Origin: Isosphaeraceae bacterium
GTDB taxonomy: Bacteria > Planctomycetota > Planctomycetia > Isosphaerales > Isosphaeraceae
Direction: 5' to 3'
Length of the DNA: 64,000 bases
Assembly (NCBI GenBank): GCA_026004735.1
Contig: BPJS01000001.1
Span: 3,669,641 to 3,733,640 of the forward strand
Every line of letters begins with the position of its first letter. Position 1 is the first letter of the stretch. Below are positions 24,679-32,823 of this stretch, in pieces. The position numbers were made by a program, and so were the translations under genes. A model generated the notes under the pieces. It searched no databases, had not been told where the DNA came from, and saw only the letters and a program-made list of their open reading frames with translations.

Positions 24679-25245
24679 ATGACAACCTTCGCGATCAGTT
24701 GTCCACGCTGCGACAGCTCAAACCACTCCACCGACCGATTCTGCGCCCTCTGCGGACTGCCGTTGGGCACCCCCTCGGCGGATCCCGACCCCGCCACCAG
24801 CCTCTTTGATCATTGCGAGCCTCCCGACCCGTCCGACCGCCCGGTTCGCCTCACCCTCCGCGACTTCGTCGCACGCAGCGGTCTGCCCGCCAGTCCGGCG
24901 GGCGTCGGCTGGCGGGTCGTCGTCCCCCTCGACTCCGGCCGCCGCCAGGCCGTCCATCTTGCCCACGTCGGCTCCGACCCCGACGATCGGCCCCTCCTGG
25001 CGCTCGCCTCCATCGTCGGACCCGCCAACGCCCGCGACCTCCGCGACCTGCTCCGCCTCAATGCTCGTGTCGTCGAAGGCCACTTCGCCATCTGTCTGCT
25101 TCGCGGCGAAGAATACTTTATCGTCATCCACAACCTCCCCGCGGATCGCGCCGCTGTCTACGACCCGGCCGCCCTGATCCGCCGGGTCGCGGAAACGGCC
25201 GACCGCCTCGAACAGCGGCTTTCCCGCGGCCATGACCGCTACTAA
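24679..25245 (+). CDS. Zinc-ribbon protein with YbjN/CesT-like C-terminal domain
   Basis: A protein of about 188 residues (start at 24679, AGGA ten bases upstream; 24667 also possible). The N-terminus has a zinc ribbon, CPRC-x(11)-CALC (ISCPRCDSSN...RFCALCGLPLG). After a linker comes a domain of about 120 residues that resembles YbjN or type III secretion chaperone folds: GWRVVVPLDSGRRQAVHLAH, LLALASIVGP, FAICLLRGEEYFIVIHNLPA. The fold call is by pattern only. It is followed within about 30 bases by a helical protein gene; the two probably form an operon and may interact. Cytosolic. Confidence 0.7.
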   Translation: MTTFAISCPRCDSSNHSTDRFCALCGLPLGTPSADPDPATSLFDHCEPPDPSDRPVRLTLRDFVARSGLPASPAGVGWRVVVPLDSGRRQAVHLAHVGSDPDDRPLLALASIVGPANARDLRDLLRLNARVVEGHFAICLLRGEEYFIVIHNLPADRAAVYDPAALIRRVAETADRLEQRLSRGHDRY

Positions 25246-25277
25246 ATCACGCCTCACCTCTCCCCGGGATGCCTGCC

Positions 25278-25778
25278 ATGAGTCACTCCCACTCCTCTCT
25301 GCCCTGGCTCGACCGCCTCGCCGCCAGCCTGCCGGGTTACTCCGGATATCGCACCGCCGCCTCACGCCGTCAGGCCGACCAGACCCTCCGTCAGGCGGTC
25401 GCTCACCGACTCGAACGCGCCGCCGAAAACCTTCGAAACCTCCGCAATCGCTCCCCCCAGCGCGACACCCTCGCCCTCGACCGGCTCCTCGACCATATCG
25501 AACGGGTCCGCCAACGCGTCCTTTCCGCCTCAGCCGGCGTCTCCTCCTTCTTCGAAGCTCGCGACTTCCGCGACTCCAAGGCCGACGCGCTCCACGCCAT
25601 CGACCACGCCATGCTCGAAGTCGCCCGCGAATTCGAAGACCTCACCACCAGCGAGAAATATCCCGACCACGATTGGCTCGTCCACGCCGAACGCGAACTG
25701 GTCGACCTCGAACACAAGCTCGACGCCCGTGCCCAACTCCATCTCATGGCCGCTCAGGGCGACGCCAGCAAGACCTGA
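25278..25778 (+). CDS. Alpha-helical hypothetical protein
   Basis: A protein of about 166 residues with no signal peptide and no membrane segments. It is rich in Ala, Arg, Asp, Glu and Leu. After the N-terminal PWLDRLAASLPGYSGY it forms long predicted helices (LRQAVAHRLERAAENLRNLR, LDRLLDHIERVRQRV, DALHAIDHAMLEVAREFEDL, ERELVDLEHKLDARAQ). The sequence suggests a helical bundle or coiled-coil partner. The start at 25278 is preferred by GGGA eight bases upstream; 25269 is in frame. It is cotranscribed with the zinc-ribbon gene. Function unknown. Confidence 0.7.
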   Translation: MSHSHSSLPWLDRLAASLPGYSGYRTAASRRQADQTLRQAVAHRLERAAENLRNLRNRSPQRDTLALDRLLDHIERVRQRVLSASAGVSSFFEARDFRDSKADALHAIDHAMLEVAREFEDLTTSEKYPDHDWLVHAERELVDLEHKLDARAQLHLMAAQGDASKT

Positions 25779-25795
25779 TTCAGTCTACCCTCGCC

Positions 25796-27475
25796 TCACT
25801 CCGCCACCACGTCTTCCCTTCGATACACCGCGATCGTCCGATCGCCCGTCCACGCCACCGGCTCGATCTCCCTGAGCCTCTCAAAAACTCCCTCCGGTCC
25901 CCACGGCCCCCAGATAAGCGAACTCGAAACCCCCACATACGCCGTCTCGGCCTCGATCCGCCTGGGCATGCCAGACGGATCGCTGCTCGCGTCGATCACG
26001 ATCCGACGACCCTGAACCCCATAATCCCCTGGATCACCCTGGCCGAAATAATACGTCGTCAAATCCGCCAGTTCTGGCCGCTGGCGCTGCAGCCGTGCAA
26101 GCTCCGGGGCCCCTTGACCCCAGTCCAGATTCGAGTCGGCCAGGATCCACCGCCCCCCCGCCGGCCCCCCAGCCAGCCGATTGAAAAACGTCAACTCATG
26201 CGGATGGATCCCCATCGTCGCCAGACCCGTCATCGTCAGCCCCAAGCCGCAGACGACCCGACCCCCCCAACCCGCCCTCACGAGTCCCGCCATCCACACC
26301 ACCATCGCCGGCGCCGCCGGCAGCAAATACCGGACCCCATAATTCCGCGTCGATCCAATCGACGCCAACCCCAACAGCCCAAGCGGGATCACCAGCAGCA
26401 ACCCATCCGCCGGCCGCCCCCTCGCGACCCGTCGGTCCCACACCGCCCGCGCCCCCATCATCATCAACACCCCCAGCGGCAGCTTCACCGCCAACGCCAC
26501 TAGGTAATAGTGGAACCATCCCCGCGGCCGACGCTCCCCCAGCAAGTAGCTCGGCCCCCCCGAGGCCTGATGCTGCATCTGCCGCACGAACGCTACAAAA
26601 TCCTGCGGCCAGCGTTGCTCCAAAAAACCTCCCAGCACGCGGCTCAGCTCCGGTCCTACCCACGCCTCGAGCGCGGGATGCTCCCCCCGCGTCTCGCTCA
26701 GCGGAATCGCCGCTCCCCCCGTAATCACACCATCGACCGCCGCCATCACCACCAGATACCCAACCCCACACCCCACCACCCGCGGCACGACCTCAGCCCA
26801 GAACCGGTTCCCCCGACGCATCAGCACCCACGCCTGCCCCACCCCGATCAATGGAACAAAAGCTAGTATCGTAAACTTGCACGACAGCCCCACCCCCGCC
26901 GCCACCGCCGACAGCCACCAGCCACCCCGCCACCCTCGATCCAGCCAGATCCACGCCCCCAGCCCGCTCACCGCCGCGCAGGCCGTCACCGGCGCCTCCA
27001 TCGTGATCAGCGTTCCATGCGCCACCAGATTCGGTCCGAACGCAAACAGCCCCGCCGCCACCGCCCGCGCGGCCGGCCCGTACACCATCCCCGCCCAGAC
27101 CGCCGTCGCCACGAGACCCACGACCCAGATCCAGACCGCCCCCCGCCTCACCACCGGCAACAACCACGCCCGATTCGGTTCCGGGTGGTCGATCCAGCCC
27201 CCCCGACCGCTGGCATCCAGCCACGCCAACACCGCCGCCTGCTGCAGCTTCCAAAACGTTAGCGGCGAGCCCATCCGCGCGATCGACTCTTGCCGGCCCG
27301 TACGCCACCACTCCGCCGCCACATTCAAATACGTCACTTCGTCGTACGTCGATCCCACCCGACCTGCCGCGTCCCAGATCAACCCCACCCCCACCCCCGC
27401 CGCGACCAGCACGGCCAACCAGCTCGCAGCCTCCCTTCCCCTCCGCCCTCCAGCGGTCTCCTGGCGCGGACTCAT
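25796..27475 (-). CDS. GT39-like membrane glycosyltransferase (PMT/ArnT superfamily)
   Basis: A 559-residue polytopic membrane protein, about ten hydrophobic segments. Near the N-terminus, after the first segment, is GSTYDEVTYLNVAAEWW, which fits the Asp-Glu motif of the first periplasmic loop of GT-C enzymes (PMT, ArnT, GT39). Later come GTLITMEAPVTACAAVSGLG and YGVRYLLPAAPAMVVW, also typical. The C-terminal part reads LDWGQGAPELARLQRQRPEL, as in many bacterial GT39-like proteins. It would transfer a sugar from a polyprenyl-phosphate donor to a protein, lipid or polymer outside the membrane. It follows the Gfo/Idh gene by 16 bases. Confidence 0.85.
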   Translation of the reverse strand: MSPRQETAGGRRGREAASWLAVLVAAGVGVGLIWDAAGRVGSTYDEVTYLNVAAEWWRTGRQESIARMGSPLTFWKLQQAAVLAWLDASGRGGWIDHPEPNRAWLLPVVRRGAVWIWVVGLVATAVWAGMVYGPAARAVAAGLFAFGPNLVAHGTLITMEAPVTACAAVSGLGAWIWLDRGWRGGWWLSAVAAGVGLSCKFTILAFVPLIGVGQAWVLMRRGNRFWAEVVPRVVGCGVGYLVVMAAVDGVITGGAAIPLSETRGEHPALEAWVGPELSRVLGGFLEQRWPQDFVAFVRQMQHQASGGPSYLLGERRPRGWFHYYLVALAVKLPLGVLMMMGARAVWDRRVARGRPADGLLLVIPLGLLGLASIGSTRNYGVRYLLPAAPAMVVWMAGLVRAGWGGRVVCGLGLTMTGLATMGIHPHELTFFNRLAGGPAGGRWILADSNLDWGQGAPELARLQRQRPELADLTTYYFGQGDPGDYGVQGRRIVIDASSDPSGMPRRIEAETAYVGVSSSLIWGPWGPEGVFERLREIEPVAWTGDRTIAVYRREDVVAE

Positions 27476-27491
27476 CCGCCGGCTCCTTCCT

Positions 27492-28523
27492 TCACACCCG
27501 CCCGTTCCCGCTCCGACCCTCGCCCCTCAATCGATCCACCAACCGACAAACCGACACCACATCCCGCATCGTTGGCGCCAACGACGCCTCGCCGCGGACC
27601 AACCGGGCAAATTGAACCGCCAGTCGCTCCCCCACACTCGGCTCCATCGGCAGCCGCTCTTCATGAACCCCCGTCGCGTCGCTCCACTGAATCCGGTCCG
27701 GCATCTCCAGCCAGGCCGCTCCCCGCTCCGCATACACCTGAATGCCCGGCTGCGGCAAAAACCGGCCCGCCTCTCCCCAGGCCTGCGCATGGTGCCGCAT
27801 CATCAGCAACGCCGCCACTTTTCCTCCCGTAAACCGCAAGAATACCTGCTGACAATCCGGACCCCAATCCCGTTCGCCCGTCGGCATCAGCTCCGACGCC
27901 TCCCCCCACACCTCCGTCGGTTCCTCCCCCACCATAAACCGACACCAGTCAATCAAGTTGCAGCCCGGATCCACCAGCAGCGACCCCGGCGCCAACTGCC
28001 GCGACGGCCCCGGCTCTCCATACCGATCAAATCCGTGCAACCGCACCTGCCCGACAATCAGCCGCGGCTCGCCCAGCCGCGTCGCCAACAACTCTCTCAG
28101 ACGCAGCGTCACCGGGTAAAACCGCCGCGGCATCTCCGCCATGAACGGCACCCCCGACTCCTCCACCTTCACCGCCAGCCGCTCCACCTCCCCCAAGTCC
28201 GCCATCCACGGAAACGCCAAGTAGATCGCCTTGCCCGCCCCCACGCACAACTCCAACGCGTGCAGTCCAAACCATTGCGGCGCCAACAACAGTACGGCAT
28301 CAACCCGCTTCATCTCCAACAGCTCAACCAGACCATACGCCGCCACACACCCTAACTGCCGTGCCTCGATCTCCGCCCGCCGACCCACTTGGTCATACAC
28401 CGAAACCACTTCGTACCGATCCCGCAGCCGCGCCAGCGCCGGCTTGTGGCGCGACTCCCACAGTCGTCCCAGCCCGACCACTCCCACCCGGATGCATCCG
28501 TCCTCGGATCGGCCCAACCTCAC
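27492..28523 (-). CDS. Gfo/Idh/MocA family oxidoreductase
   Basis: A 343-residue NAD(P)-binding oxidoreductase with a GTG start. The Rossmann motif is IRVGVVGLGRLWESRHKPAL near residues 11-30. The conserved EKP motif of the family is not clear; the matching region reads IYLAFPWMADLGE, so the usual catalytic Lys is missing or moved. The C-terminal domain has the beta-sheet GLLVDPGCNLIDWCRFMVGE. The family oxidises or isomerises sugars or inositols. With the changed EKP site, activity is in doubt. It leads a two-gene operon with the GT39-like protein. Confidence 0.82.
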   Translation of the reverse strand: MRLGRSEDGCIRVGVVGLGRLWESRHKPALARLRDRYEVVSVYDQVGRRAEIEARQLGCVAAYGLVELLEMKRVDAVLLLAPQWFGLHALELCVGAGKAIYLAFPWMADLGEVERLAVKVEESGVPFMAEMPRRFYPVTLRLRELLATRLGEPRLIVGQVRLHGFDRYGEPGPSRQLAPGSLLVDPGCNLIDWCRFMVGEEPTEVWGEASELMPTGERDWGPDCQQVFLRFTGGKVAALLMMRHHAQAWGEAGRFLPQPGIQVYAERGAAWLEMPDRIQWSDATGVHEERLPMEPSVGERLAVQFARLVRGEASLAPTMRDVVSVCRLVDRLRGEGRSGNGRV

Positions 28524-28750
28524 CCTCTCAACTCAACCAGCCAACCTTCCCACTCACCCACCCCCAGAACACACAAGATTTTATCCTATCCCTGGCCACC
28601 ACCGGCCCGCCAGCCAGGCCGCCCGGTCCGACTCCCCAAGTCCAGCCTTTACTCCCCGCCCCCGCTCATGGCCTAATGACGCTCTGGACCCCTGGCCCCG
28701 CCCTTCCCCATCCTGGCCCCCCCTGGCCGCCTACTTCACGGTCTTCACCC

Positions 28751-30094
28751 ATGTCCTTAGGCGACCAGCCCATCGAGTCCATCGAGGCCGAACCCGTCAC
28801 GCCTCGCGAGATCGTCGCCTTCGAAACCTCGCAACGCCAACGTGCCATCCCTCTGCGCGGTCCCGACCTCCTCCGATCCCTGGCCAACGCTCCCGACCTC
28901 TCCCCAGCCGAACGACTCCTCTGGTATCGCTTCGCTCGCCTGCTCGCCGCCCTGCTCCACCACCAGTTCTTTGAGTTTGCCCAAGACCTGCTCGACTCCT
29001 ACGCGCCGCTCGACCCCGACCGCGACACCGCCCGCATCCCCGGCGCAACCCCAGATCGCACCGAATCCAGCGACGAGCAATTCCTCCAACGCCTCGACCT
29101 CGCCCTCCAACGCGCCAACTTCTCACAGCTCGAACTATCCGCCGTCGAGGCCGCCATCCGCTCCCCCAACGAGCTGGGACTGACCTACATCCCCAACATC
29201 GAACTGTTCGAACACCTCCGCGTCTACGTCCGCGGCCGCACTCAGGTCCGCCGGCTTTTCCGAAGCTGGCGCACCGGTTTCCGCCGCCGCTCCACCCTTC
29301 TGGACGCCTTCCAGCGGATGATCGTCGTCCTCAAATTCCGCGAGGGCCGCAGCCTCGACGAACACGCCCGCACCGATGTGCTTTACCTCCGCCTGTTCAA
29401 AAATGTGCCCTTCGTCGACATGGAAATGCACCTGCCCGAACAGGCAACCCGTGTCCGCATGCGCGTCATCGACAAGGCCCAAATCGCCTCCCCCTTGATC
29501 GTCGGCCTCCCTCTGTTCGCCTTCAAACTCCTGACCGCTTCGCTGGTCTCCCCCATGGCCATCGGTGGCATCCTGGCCGGTCCGATCTCCGCCGGTGTCA
29601 AATCCTTCTTCGGATTCCAGAATGCCAAGCAACGCCACATGCACCGCATGATCCGCAGCCTTTACTACCTCACCCTCGCCACCAACAGCAGCGTCATCCA
29701 CTGGATCAGCGACGCCGCCGAGGACGAAGACTTCAAGGAAGTCGCCCTGGCCTACTTTCTCCTCTGGCGCGCCCAGGCCCACGCCCAGCTCTGGGATCGC
29801 GACCAGCTCGACGCCGAAGCCGAACGCTGGCTCCAACGAATCAGCGGCCGGGACGTCGATTTCGACGCCCACGACGCCCTCAACAAACTCCTCCGCCTCG
29901 GCCTGATCCAGCAGCTTCCGGCCGGCCTCCACGTGCTCCCGATCGAACACGCCATCGCCAGCCTCTCCCAACAATGGGATCACCAGTTCCGCCCACCTCA
30001 AGCCGAACCGACGCCCAGCCTCCCCACCGCCCACCCAACAAGCGGCCGGGAACCCAGCGGACCAGGACTGGTTGGAACCCCGACCGCCGGATAA
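28751..30094 (+). CDS. TMEM143/DUF3754 family protein
   Basis: A 447-residue protein of the TMEM143/DUF3754 family, first known from a human mitochondrial protein and plant homologues. Indicative blocks are FYIPNIELFEHLRVYV-like YIPNIELFEHLRVYVRG, FRRRSTLLDAFQRMIVVLKF, LYLRLFKNVPFVDMEMHLP and a hydrophobic hairpin at about 240-280 (SPLIVGLPLFAFKLLTASL, MAIGGILAGPISAG). Function is unknown; the family is membrane-anchored with large cytosolic domains. The ATG at 28751 was chosen because upstream sequence is antisense to the Gfo/Idh gene and Pro-rich; no good ribosome site is seen. It lies 124 bases before resB. Confidence 0.8.
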   Translation: MSLGDQPIESIEAEPVTPREIVAFETSQRQRAIPLRGPDLLRSLANAPDLSPAERLLWYRFARLLAALLHHQFFEFAQDLLDSYAPLDPDRDTARIPGATPDRTESSDEQFLQRLDLALQRANFSQLELSAVEAAIRSPNELGLTYIPNIELFEHLRVYVRGRTQVRRLFRSWRTGFRRRSTLLDAFQRMIVVLKFREGRSLDEHARTDVLYLRLFKNVPFVDMEMHLPEQATRVRMRVIDKAQIASPLIVGLPLFAFKLLTASLVSPMAIGGILAGPISAGVKSFFGFQNAKQRHMHRMIRSLYYLTLATNSSVIHWISDAAEDEDFKEVALAYFLLWRAQAHAQLWDRDQLDAEAERWLQRISGRDVDFDAHDALNKLLRLGLIQQLPAGLHVLPIEHAIASLSQQWDHQFRPPQAEPTPSLPTAHPTSGREPSGPGLVGTPTAG

Positions 30095-30218
30095 AATCCG
30101 ATAAACCGGTCCAAGCCGGCGAAGCCGGTCCGCGACCAATTCCCGCCCCAACCCCCCGCCCGCGGCCCCCGCCCCTCGCGCCGCTCCCACTTAGTCACGC
30201 TCGAGCCTGCCCTCAATC

Positions 30219-32765
30219 ATGGCGACCGCACGGACCAAACTGCCGCCGGCGACCCCCAAGCCCGCCCCCGCTTCAGCCCCCGACCCCTGGGTCCTCCGGC
30301 TGCTCGACTCCGTCTTCCGCTTCTTGGCCTCCCTCAAGCTCGCCATCATCCTCCTGATGACACTAGCGGGCGTGCTCGCCATCGGCACCTTCTACGAACG
30401 CGAGCACGGCATGCAGGCCGTCCAGCTCGATATGTACCAAAGCACTTGGTTCGCTCTGCTGCTGGCCCTGCTTGCGATCAACGTCCTCTGCGCCGCCTTA
30501 ATCCGCTTCCCCTGGAAAAAACGTCAGACCGGTTTCGTCATCACCCACAGTGGCATCATCATCCTGCTGATTGGCTCCTACCTAAGCGTCCACTTCACCC
30601 GCGAGGGCCGCGTCGGCCTGGCTGAGGGCGAAACGACCAGCCGCTTCGTCCTGACCGACCGCCCCGTCCTCCGCCTCCGCCAGCTCGACCCCGAGACCGG
30701 CTCGCCCACCCGCGCCTTCACCATATCGTTCCAGCCCGGCGCATCGGCCTGGAACTCTGAGCGACTGGCCCGCGAGGCTGCCCTCCCCGGCTACACCGCC
30801 CGCCGCCAACTCGAACGCGCTGGTCTGACTGCCCTCGGCCTCGGCCTGATCGTCGCCGGCTTCGCCAGCGGCCGCTGGACCCGCCACTGGCACCGCTTCC
30901 TGGAGGCACTCACCCAGGGAAGCCTCGTCACCGCCGGCTTGTTCCTGATCGGCTCGGCCTGGTCCCAACCGATCGGACCACGCCGCGAGCTTCTCTCCGA
31001 CCCCGATTCTCCCTTCCGCCTGGTCCTGACCGACTACCTCCCCTCCGCCACCGAATTGATCCCCCGCCACGAGCCGGCCGATCGCGGCGTCGCCATGCTC
31101 CGCGCCGCCTTGCTGATCAAGCCGCCTCGAGAAACCGAGTTCCGCGACGGGCTGGACGGCCGCGGCTGGCTCGTCGCTAGCCCGACCCTGGGCCGCGGCA
31201 CCCTCGACGTCGGTCCCGCCACCCTTCTGTTCCACGACCTCCGCGGTGAACGCGGCCGCCGCCCCCTGGCCGACTTCCTCGAACCGCCCGCCGACCCCTC
31301 CCAGCCCCGCGCACGCATCCATTACATCGACCGCTCCGGTCGCCCACGCCACTACGACTGGATCATCCGCGACGAAGACCAGACCCAACTCCAGAACGGT
31401 CAGGTCACTCGCCCGGGACGCTCCGAAACCCTGCCCGATAGCGACCTGACCGCCACCCTCGTCGGCACCATCCCGCTACCCACCCGCGACCGCTCCCTGC
31501 TCCGCGGCCTTGACCCGTCCGTCCTGAAACTCCTGGCCGAAATGGGCGAGGCCACCGACCAGGCTTCCGTGCCCGCTGTCGTCTTCAAAGTCCGCCGCGG
31601 TGACGGACCCGAAATCTCCCACTTCGGTTGGGCCGGCTTCCCCCTGGCGCCCAGTGTCGTCCCACTGGCCGGCGGCGATTCCCCCGATTCGCCCCTGGTC
31701 GCCATTGACTACTTCGACCCGCCCGAACTCGGCGCCGGCCCCGATTCCATGCGCTCCCGCCTCGCCCAGATCGAAATCGCCCTGGCCGATGGCGACCGCC
31801 TCTACGTCCGCGCCTTTGGACGCGACGGAATCCGCGGTCCAGCCGAAGCCCGACTCGGCGAATCCATCCCCCTCTTCGGCGGCGAGCAGATGCCCATGCA
31901 ACTCGCCCTCCGCCTCGACGAACTGCTCCCCTCCGGCCGCATCCGCATGGTCTGCGAACCCCTCCCCCTGCCCGCCAACCAACTCGCCGACCGCGCCATC
32001 CCCGCCGTCGAACTCGAACTGACCGTCGGTAACGACTCCCGCCGCTTCTGGCTCCCGCGCTCCACCACCTTCGAACCTCAATACGAATGGGTCGAATTGG
32101 CCAGCGGCCCCTGGCAAGTCTCCTTCGACTTCGACACCGCCCCCCTCGACTGCCAGATCAAACTCCTCGACTTCGACCCGAAAAACGACCCAGGCTCCAA
32201 GGCCCGCATGGAGTTCCGAAGCGACGTTGTCGTCCTCGAACCCGACGACAAACTCCCCCGGCCCACCTCCTTCGGCCAGCTCCGACCCGGCGATTACTTC
32301 CACTTCCTCAGCCGACCCCGCGAATCGTTCGTCAAAACCGACGACCAGCGCTATCAGCCCTTCGACGGCGGACCCGCCGAAACCATCGCCGACACCTCCG
32401 CCCAGGTCCAACCCATCCCCCGACCGATCAAGATCTACATGAATCATCCGCTGGAGCGCAATAACTGGAAGTTCTTCCAGGCCAGCTACCAGCCCCAGTT
32501 GGACCGCAACCGCCAGCCAACCGGCTCCTACATCTCCTACTTCTCGGTTCGGTACGACCCGACCTGGCCAGTCGTCTATGCCGGTTGCGCCATCATCTGT
32601 CTCGGGATCTTCGTCCAGTTTTACATGCGGGCTGGCGTCTTCACCGACCACGGCAAACGCGAACGCGAGCGGGCCGCCGCCAAAGCCACCCGCTCGGGCA
32701 GTCTTGCCCAATCCCGCTCCCCCCACAGTCACCCCGAACCTGCCGTGACTCACGAGGATCTTTGA
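30219..32765 (+). CDS. resB: System II cytochrome c biogenesis protein ResB
   Basis: An 848-residue ResB/Ccs1 protein. Membrane segments lie at about 37-57, 75-95 and 105-122 (FVITHSGIIILLIGSYLSV), with two more around 200-248 and one at the C-terminus (VVYAGCAIICLGIFVQFYMR). A large periplasmic region lies between the last two. With CcsA, ResB carries haem across the membrane and ligates it to apocytochromes c. The protein is longer than typical bacillar ResB (about 540 residues) because of the extended periplasmic part and the additional central segments. It is followed after 58 bases by ccsA; the two presumably form the complete haem lyase, consistent with CxxCH proteins in the window. Confidence 0.92.
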   Translation: MATARTKLPPATPKPAPASAPDPWVLRLLDSVFRFLASLKLAIILLMTLAGVLAIGTFYEREHGMQAVQLDMYQSTWFALLLALLAINVLCAALIRFPWKKRQTGFVITHSGIIILLIGSYLSVHFTREGRVGLAEGETTSRFVLTDRPVLRLRQLDPETGSPTRAFTISFQPGASAWNSERLAREAALPGYTARRQLERAGLTALGLGLIVAGFASGRWTRHWHRFLEALTQGSLVTAGLFLIGSAWSQPIGPRRELLSDPDSPFRLVLTDYLPSATELIPRHEPADRGVAMLRAALLIKPPRETEFRDGLDGRGWLVASPTLGRGTLDVGPATLLFHDLRGERGRRPLADFLEPPADPSQPRARIHYIDRSGRPRHYDWIIRDEDQTQLQNGQVTRPGRSETLPDSDLTATLVGTIPLPTRDRSLLRGLDPSVLKLLAEMGEATDQASVPAVVFKVRRGDGPEISHFGWAGFPLAPSVVPLAGGDSPDSPLVAIDYFDPPELGAGPDSMRSRLAQIEIALADGDRLYVRAFGRDGIRGPAEARLGESIPLFGGEQMPMQLALRLDELLPSGRIRMVCEPLPLPANQLADRAIPAVELELTVGNDSRRFWLPRSTTFEPQYEWVELASGPWQVSFDFDTAPLDCQIKLLDFDPKNDPGSKARMEFRSDVVVLEPDDKLPRPTSFGQLRPGDYFHFLSRPRESFVKTDDQRYQPFDGGPAETIADTSAQVQPIPRPIKIYMNHPLERNNWKFFQASYQPQLDRNRQPTGSYISYFSVRYDPTWPVVYAGCAIICLGIFVQFYMRAGVFTDHGKRERERAAAKATRSGSLAQSRSPHSHPEPAVTHEDL

Positions 32766-32823
32766 TCTGCTGATCCACCCCGTGGGCAGCCCGCCCGCGG
32801 CCTCTGGCCCGAGGTGCTCTCCG

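Noticed and set aside
30100..30150. Repeated aagccgg units before resB as a terminator
   Set aside because: Stems of only about five bases with a 3-base loop and no T-run.
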